In this document: positions 58,401 to 64,000 of the stretch, in pieces
Layout of the letters: every line of letters begins with the position of its first letter
How positions within the stretch are numbered: position 1 is the stretch's first letter
NCBI GenBank assembly: GCA_963930645.1
Contig: OZ005648.1
Location: 241,619,436 to 241,683,435, forward strand
Reading direction: 5' to 3'
Origin: Salticus scenicus
Taxonomy: Eukaryota > Arthropoda > Arachnida > Araneae > Salticidae
Length of the DNA: 64,000 nt
Notes under the pieces: generated by a model
Told to the model about the DNA's origin: nothing
What the model saw: only the letters and a program-made list of their open reading frames with translations
The model's database searches: none
Made by a program: the position numbers and the translations under genes

Positions 58401-59429
58401 ATGGCGTTATCTAAACCTATTTCTAAATGTATTGTAGATTTGCAAAATAAATTTAATGCTTTGCCGGGGTTTAAGTTTTCAGGTGGTAGGGATACATATG
58501 GGAAAGAGGGGGTGGGAAATAGGTATTTTTTTTTTAAGCTAGTGGAAAAACACGACTTATTTTTGGATTTCTTGAAAGAGAGTCAATTACTTAAACAACC
58601 TGTTTGCGTTAATTGCAATAATCCCATGAATCTCTCTGTAAAAACTGCTTTGTCTGATGGCCTCATTTATTCTTGCCGTAGACGCGAAAGTAAGTGTAAC
58701 CATCAGAGGTCTTTTCGTTATGGATCGTGGTTTTCCACTAGTAAGTTAAATTTGGGGGAAATTTTTCTTTTGACTTACGAGATTATTTTGGGAACTAGGA
58801 GTACAGATATTATGAATCAATTTTTTTTTTCTAGTCACACTGTTTGTAATTGGAGGCAATTTGTTCACGAGACTATTTTAGAATTCGTAGAGTCAAAATC
58901 TGAAAAAATTGGGGGTGTGGGAAAAATTGTAGAAATTGATGAGTCAAAATTTGGGAAACGAAAATATAATCGGGGGCATTATGTTGAGGGACAGTGGGTT
59001 TTTGGCGGGGTTGAGAGGGGTTCTGGGAGGGTTTTTTTGGTAGCGGTGCACGATAGAACTGCGGGAACTTTGGTTAGTGTTCTAAAACAATGGGTTTATG
59101 AGGGAACCACTGTGTACTCTGATTCTTGGAAGGCTTACGATAGATTGGGGGAGGAGGGTTTTGATCATTTAAAAGTTAATCACTCGTTGAATTTTGTGGA
59201 TCCTGATACAGGATGCCACACGAACCAGATTGAAAGCACGTGGCGGCACGTGAAAGCTTCCTTGCCGAGTTACAATCGGCAAGCTGATTTTGAGTTTTAT
59301 TTGGCCGTGTATATGTTTCGGCAGATTTGCCATATTAAGGGGGAGAGCTGTTTTAATAAATTTTTAGAAATTGTCAGGGAAATTCATTGGGAAAATTATA
59401 AAATCACAGTTAATGTTAATAAAGAGTGA
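58401..59429 (+). CDS. Merlin-family transposase (ISXO2/IS1595-like DDE)
   Basis: The 342-residue ORF starts at the ATG in TTATTATGG and has no interruptions. It would bind the terminal repeats and cut and paste the element in the nucleus. A probable zinc ribbon is seen at Cys69, Cys72, Cys92, Cys99 (CVNC...SCRRRESKC). The DDE core follows: Asp180 in VEIDESKFGKRKYNRGH, Asp241 in VYSDSWKAYDRL, and Glu278 in CHTNQIESTWRHVKASLP, with the family's VEGQWVFGGVERGS segment between. Length is normal for Merlin (~300-350). Codon use is AT-rich but differs from flanking relics in being fully open. Confident on family; activity untested. Confidence 0.93.
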   Translation: MALSKPISKCIVDLQNKFNALPGFKFSGGRDTYGKEGVGNRYFFFKLVEKHDLFLDFLKESQLLKQPVCVNCNNPMNLSVKTALSDGLIYSCRRRESKCNHQRSFRYGSWFSTSKLNLGEIFLLTYEIILGTRSTDIMNQFFFSSHTVCNWRQFVHETILEFVESKSEKIGGVGKIVEIDESKFGKRKYNRGHYVEGQWVFGGVERGSGRVFLVAVHDRTAGTLVSVLKQWVYEGTTVYSDSWKAYDRLGEEGFDHLKVNHSLNFVDPDTGCHTNQIESTWRHVKASLPSYNRQADFEFYLAVYMFRQICHIKGESCFNKFLEIVREIHWENYKITVNVNKE

Positions 59430-59520
59430 TTTTCGTTTATATATATTTTTCGCCATTTTCTTTCAATTTGGTTCGTTTAGGGAAAAAAAGATAAAAATAA
59501 AAATGTAAAAAAAAAATTTA

Positions 59521-59665
59521 AAATGAAAAAATGTAATAAAAAAAATAAAAAATGAAAAAATGTAATAAAAAAAATAAAAAATGAAAAAATGTAATAAAAA
59601 AAATAAAAAATGAAAAAATGTAATAAAAAAAATAAAAAATAAAAAAATGTATAAAAAATTTTTTT
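59521..59665. repeat. 29-bp tandem repeat, ~5 units, inside Merlin
   Basis: ATGAAAAAATGTAATAAAAA recurs with period 29 (59523, 59552, 59581, 59610). It follows the transposase stop and is A-rich on the + strand. Confidence 0.8.
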
Positions 59666-59917
59666 GATTTGATGAACCTTTTATTTGTAATTAATTTTGT
59701 ATTTTGCATTATGTAAATAATTTATAAATGTGATTACTTTATAGGTTATTTCTGAAAAGGAAAAATTTAGGATATGATGATAAAGTTATATGCACATATT
59801 GATTTATCCAGTGCATTTAACAAGTTATCTGATCCTTAATTTAAAAAAAAAAAAAAAAAAATTCTTGCTTAAAATTAATAGATGCGATAATTTCTATTTA
59901 TTTAATTTATGTTTTAA

Positions 59918-60250
59918 ACAAGGGGGGGGTTCAGGGGGGGTCTCCCCCCCTGAAAAACTAAATTTTTTTTGCTTGAAATTCATATTAATTTTTATTTAAT
60001 CTATTTTATTTTTTAGTAATTTGCATAATTATTTAATTTTAATGTTTTAAACAAGGGGGGGGTTCAGGGGGGGTCTCCCCCCCTGAAAAACTAAATTTTT
60101 TGCTTAAATATCATATTATTTTTTAATTAATCTATCATATTATTTTTTATTTAATCTATGTTATTTTGTAGTAATTTGCATAATTATTTAATTTTAATTT
60201 TTAAAACAAGGGGGGGTTCAGGGGGGGTCTCCCCCCCTGAAAAACTAAAT
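59918..60250. repeat. ~130-155-bp tandem repeat with G/C hairpins, 3 units, inside Merlin
   Basis: Three units begin ACAAGGGGGGG, continue TTCAGGGGGGG then TCTCCCCCCCTGAAAAACTA, and end TAATTTGCATAATTATT. GGGGGG/CCCCCC can pair within each unit. Unit starts are near 59918, 60051 and 60207. Confidence 0.75.
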
Positions 60251-60625
60251 TTTTTTTGCTTAAAATTCATATTAATTTTTATTTACTCTTTATTTTATTT
60301 TGTAAAGGTTTTTTTTTTTTTTTAATTTCCTTTTTTTCTTAAATTAATATCGTTTTTCAAAATCGATGTAGTTTCTTATCATCCTTGATTTCCGGAGTTT
60401 TTTTCACCACTTCATTAATTTTAATAAAAAATAAGGGTTAAAAAATGCAACTGTAATTCCTTATTTTTTGTTGAAATTAATGTTGTGGTTAAAAAAAACA
60501 CTCCGGTAATCGCGGGTGATAAAAAATGGCGTCGATTTTGGAAAACGGCATTTTGGCGTGATTCCGGCGCCATTTTGAAAAATGGCGCCAAACGGTGGAT
60601 TATACAGCATCTGTTCCGATAATTT

Positions 60626-62940
60626 TTCTCACGAAGCTCTTCACCACAAAATCGACACTTTACTTTCTGCGTTAAACTTAAGTGACTAATTTTTTAAATC
60701 CAATATAACATAGCCAAAAAAAAAAAAAAAAAAAAAGGTGGGGTTATCATTTAAAATAAGCAGACAACAGTGTGTAAATTCCACAGTTTTCTACGCCATA
60801 AGTTTTCCACGCATGAGAACAAAATCCATATGTTGCAGTGTTGGCAAAAACCAGGGTTTTTTTTGTTTAAACCAGGTTTTTATTAGTATATGTTTCCCAG
60901 TCACATTATACATGTTTGTAAATAAAATTGCCACTTTAAAAAATAATTAATATTCCAATATTAATTATTACTTCATCTAAAAATAATTTAAATTAATAAT
61001 AATAAACAGCAATGAGATTTTTCAGCTTTTTTTGTAGGTTGTGATTTTCTTTCTTACAACAATGTATACAAGAAACAAAGTTTGAACTTTCAGACATGAA
61101 ATTCTCTTACATCTCATCTAATTAAAAAAGCTTTGCCATGTTAATAAAACATTTATTTATTTTTATGTTTAAAAATAAAGCAATTAAATCATTTATTTCT
61201 GTAACACAGGCTTTTGCCACCTGAATTCTTGTAATTTGCTTTAATGTTTATCTTTTTCATAAAGTTTTATTTATTTATTTATTTTTTATTTTTATATTTT
61301 TTTTACACTTTTGTCAATCAAATCCTTGAATTAAAGAACTATTATACAAAAGTGCATTCAATTTTATTATAGCTAAAATCTTTTATAGTCAGAACTTCTA
61401 AAAATATTCCATAATTGCAGTATTGAGTTTTCATTAAAATGATGTAAAATGGAAATTTATGTTAAATGGAAATAACAGGATTACTGTGAGTTGACAAATG
61501 TTTTTTTTTTTTTTTATTTACAGTGAATGTTAAACCTAACATGCCTTTCCTACAATTTAATGATAACAAATTGACTTAATAACAATAAAATTCTTAATTT
61601 AATGAATTAGGGAAAAATTAAAAAAACTTCAATACAATAATTAAAAGAGTTATAGGAAGAGATTTAAGAAAAAATTATACTTTTGGATTATGTAATGGAA
61701 TGTTGCAGTCCATTTCAAAGTTACATATTGAATAGAATTTACATTTAATATTTTAAATAAAATTATAAGTTTTATAGCTTTTATTGAAACTAAATTTTCT
61801 ATTTTAAGAAAACACTCTTTATCAGATGTAGAATTTTTTGTGATTAGAATTATTTCAACATTTTTCAATACTTGGATATTAAAAATTTTAATGTCATTTT
61901 CTTAATTCTAGTGATATTACATTTTAATAAAATAATTCTCAAAATGTCCTTGAATGGAGACCAAAATAAATGTGCTTTCCATTATTATTTATTTTATTTT
62001 ACTTTACTGCATTTAACCTTAGACCCTTTCATTTATAATTTTTTAAGATAATTAATATAGACATTTTTCTTCTACAATTTCAAGATTTCCTCAACTAAAA
62101 CCTTCTCTGAAGCAAAATTACAATTGAAATAAACTGAATTAAAAGTAAAAGCCATTTACATAAAAATAATTTGTAAATTTCAATTAAAAAAGGGACAATA
62201 GAATAACAATTCTGAATTTTTTGGAAAGGAAAAAAAACGTGCCAACTATGTTGCCAAACGAGAAAGCTAAACCATAGTGCAAAACTAAATGCAACGCCCC
62301 GACATGAGCTACATCAAACTACGAGTTACGTACTGTCTGGCTCTCGTAAGAACAGCTCTGGCTATGGTTGTAAGAAAGGAAGGGGCAACTTATCACTATC
62401 AGAGGGAGAACAAGTTTTATGTGTGGGAGAAAGGTTGTCATATTTGGCGCAGTTATCAAAGTTCTTTTCTCCCTTTCCCCCTTTTTTAAAAATCTTGTAC
62501 ATATGAATTCAGGAACCTTTTTAGCACATATATACAAGATACACTAATAACAGCATTTCCACACAGAAATATTAGTTATTTAAAAAAAAAAAAAAAAAAA
62601 AAGAAAGAAATATTTATTCAGTTAGTATATTCTCTTGAAAATCCGAAGATAATAGAAAGTATTATTTATTTTTACTAAAATGATCAATATCAATTATCTT
62701 CAAACTTCACTTATTTTTGAAATATTAATCAAGATGTTATTTAAAAATGGCCTAACTTTTTTCATTGATATTGCCATTTCACTTAATATACATAGCATAT
62801 TTAGATTTTACGAACTTAATTTTATTATGCTTATATTTAAGTAAGATATTTATATTAGTAACAAGAAGAAGCAGAAAGCAAAAAATAGAGGTATGATTAA
62901 ATTTTTACGATAATATGTAAAAGTGTAAATTGGTTATTAA
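60626..62940. other. No gene recognised
   Basis: AT-rich sequence with A and T runs. A patch at 62240-62500 is less AT-rich and contains a 66-codon + frame (MQRPDMSYIKLRVTYCLALV...), which matches no family I know and may be a repeat relic. Confidence 0.5.
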
Positions 62941-62949
62941 GTAATTTTT

Positions 62950-63695
62950 TTTAGGTTTCATATAAAAGCTTATATATTTCCATTTAATACGTATAAATTG
63001 AACTATGTTAGTTTTATTCAATAAAATATATAGTCAGACAACAGTTCTTATGGTTTTTGATGTATATTTTACAGATTTGAAATCTTAAAATTGTGTTTTC
63101 TCAATTTGCATTTTTATTTATGAATTCATGAACTTCAAAATGATTTAACTTCTACAAATAATTATTAATGAACTTTATTTTATATATTTATTGGATGTTT
63201 AATAGAACCTACTTAAATAAATAGAGATGGGTTTTGAAATTTATTGATCAGTTTTTGAGAAAGAAAAAAATAAAGTGCAAAATTGGGAAAAAAAAAAAAA
63301 TTTAATTTTTAATAAACAAATTAAGATATTGCAAAATTCATCCCTAATTCTTTTAAGTAGATTCTATTAAATAACCCCCCCCCCACACACACAAAAAAAA
63401 AAATAATAATAATAATAATAATAACAATAATAATAATTAAAATAATAAAAAAAAATAATAACTCTTTTCTTAAATAGCTGTAGAAATTTAATCATTTTGT
63501 AGATCATGAATTCATGAAAAAATGCAAATTGAGAAAGTGCAATTTAAAGATTTCAAATCTCTAAAAAGATATATGAAAAACCATAAGAAATGTTGTATGA
63601 ATATGTATTTTACAGAACACACATAATATATTTCAATTTATAAATATTAAAGGGAAATATAAGCTTTTATATGAAACATATTTTAGCAGTGCTGT
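62950..63695. repeat. Long inverted repeat (fold-back element)
   Basis: Arms ~62950-63170 and ~63470-63695 are reverse complements with shared words TTTCATATAAAAGCTTATAT, TCTTATGGTTTTT, GATTTGAAATCTT, TTCTCAATTTGCATTTTT and ATGAATTCATGA. The loop has (ATA)n (63402-63450) and a C run. No transposase; class unknown. Confidence 0.65.
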
Positions 63696-63840
63696 CAAAG
63701 GTGCAAAATCCCCTTAATATAGTTATGAAAACAAGAATAATACTGACTGACTTCAATACAATTCCATGAAAAAAGTAAACTATATATTAAGAAAAGGAAA
63801 AGAGCATATACGGAATATAATAAAAACAGAACGACTGAAC

Positions 63841-64000
63841 GAGAGGAATATGGCGAGAAATTCCAGTGTTGGCGCGAAAAGAAAATACCGGGCATCCTTC
63901 AAATTAAGTCCACTGGTCGGTTACCCTGGCAACTGGACAGTGACTAAGTCAGTTCCAGGGTCGTTCTTATCTCAGTTGTACAGTAGTTACTTCATAACCA
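63841..64000. promoter_or_regulatory. Promoter-like region with E2F-like and X-box-like sites
   Basis: The last 160 bases are markedly less AT-rich. TTGGCGCGAAA (63869-63879) is a textbook E2F site. GTTACC-CT-GGCAAC (63920-63933) fits the RFX X-box consensus GTNRCC N1-3 RGYAAC exactly. TCAGTT initiator-like words follow. A gene may start just beyond the right edge. No coding sequence is visible. Confidence 0.4.

Larger units (their letters stand above)
58099..60617 (+). mobile_element. Complete Merlin (IS1016/IS1595-type) DNA transposon
   Basis: Terminal inverted repeats of 24 bp with two differences: GG(CG/AA)CAGATGCTGTATAA then TCCACC. Both ends start with GG, as in Merlin. The flanking 8-mers are identical: GATAATTT at 58091-58098 and 60618-60625, the target-duplication size of Merlin. 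The 2519-bp element carries one intact transposase ORF (58401-59429) and a ~1.2-kb 3' region of internal repeats. Intact ORF, intact ends and perfect duplication suggest recent, possibly still possible, activity. Confidence 0.93.

Noticed and set aside
1..64000. CRISPR arrays, bacterial operons, riboswitches
   Set aside because: The sequence is eukaryotic (spliced gene, poly(A) signals, eukaryotic transposons); the tandem repeats seen lack unique, evenly sized spacers.

Overview
The window is AT-rich eukaryotic DNA with long homopolymer runs, a host gene broken into small exons by multi-kilobase introns, and a very high density of transposable elements. The element mix (Tc1, mariner, pogo-like, hAT, Merlin, piggyBac-like, Helitron-like, Penelope-like, an LTR element, tRNA-derived SINE heads) and the exon sequences fit an arthropod, possibly an arachnid such as a spider. 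That assignment is inference, since no species-diagnostic gene is present. Nothing bacterial is seen.

The only host gene I can support is DTD1 (D-aminoacyl-tRNA deacylase) on the + strand. Three consecutive exons are at 19041-19173, 32906-32988 and 39757-39804. They have consensus splice sites, matching phases, a stop codon and polyadenylation signals. The first ~80 residues are encoded upstream; I found no convincing exon for them in 1-19040, so they probably lie left of the window. Nearly everything from the left part of the window to 39.9 kb is therefore DTD1 intron packed with mobile elements.

Layout: 1-10.2 kb holds old repeats, SINE heads, a Tc1 transposase relic (5.2-5.6 kb), a fold-back Tc1 derivative (6.34-7.64 kb), a pogo-like MITE, a hAT MITE and a long inverted repeat. 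10.2-18.9 kb is one young LTR retrotransposon on the - strand with 957/958-bp LTRs and an almost ORF-free 6.8-kb interior, ending 91 bp before a DTD1 exon. 19.2-32.1 kb (intron) holds two inverted-repeat elements with hammerhead-like motifs, a mariner relic, a Helitron-like repeat array and a hAT element (28.26-32.14 kb) with a perfect 8-bp target duplication and a nested repeat. 34-39.5 kb holds pogo-like ends around a GC-richer insert, a deleted mariner and a Penelope-like element present as an inverted dimer.

Downstream of DTD1 come an inverted-repeat element (40.2-41.7 kb), a reverse-transcriptase relic (41.8-42.5 kb), several MITEs, a Helitron-like element (50.0-52.1 kb), a Helitron helicase fragment next to a G-rich minisatellite (53.9-55.0 kb), a decayed hAT-like gene (55.4-58.0 kb) and an apparently intact autonomous Merlin transposon (58099-60617) with a 342-codon ORF, terminal repeats and an 8-bp target duplication. 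The last 160 bases look like a promoter with E2F-like and X-box-like sites.

The items I consider most worth checking are the intact Merlin element, the young coding-poor LTR element, the recurrent hammerhead-like motifs inside inverted repeats, and the large number of fold-back structures that DTD1 transcription would copy into double-stranded RNA.
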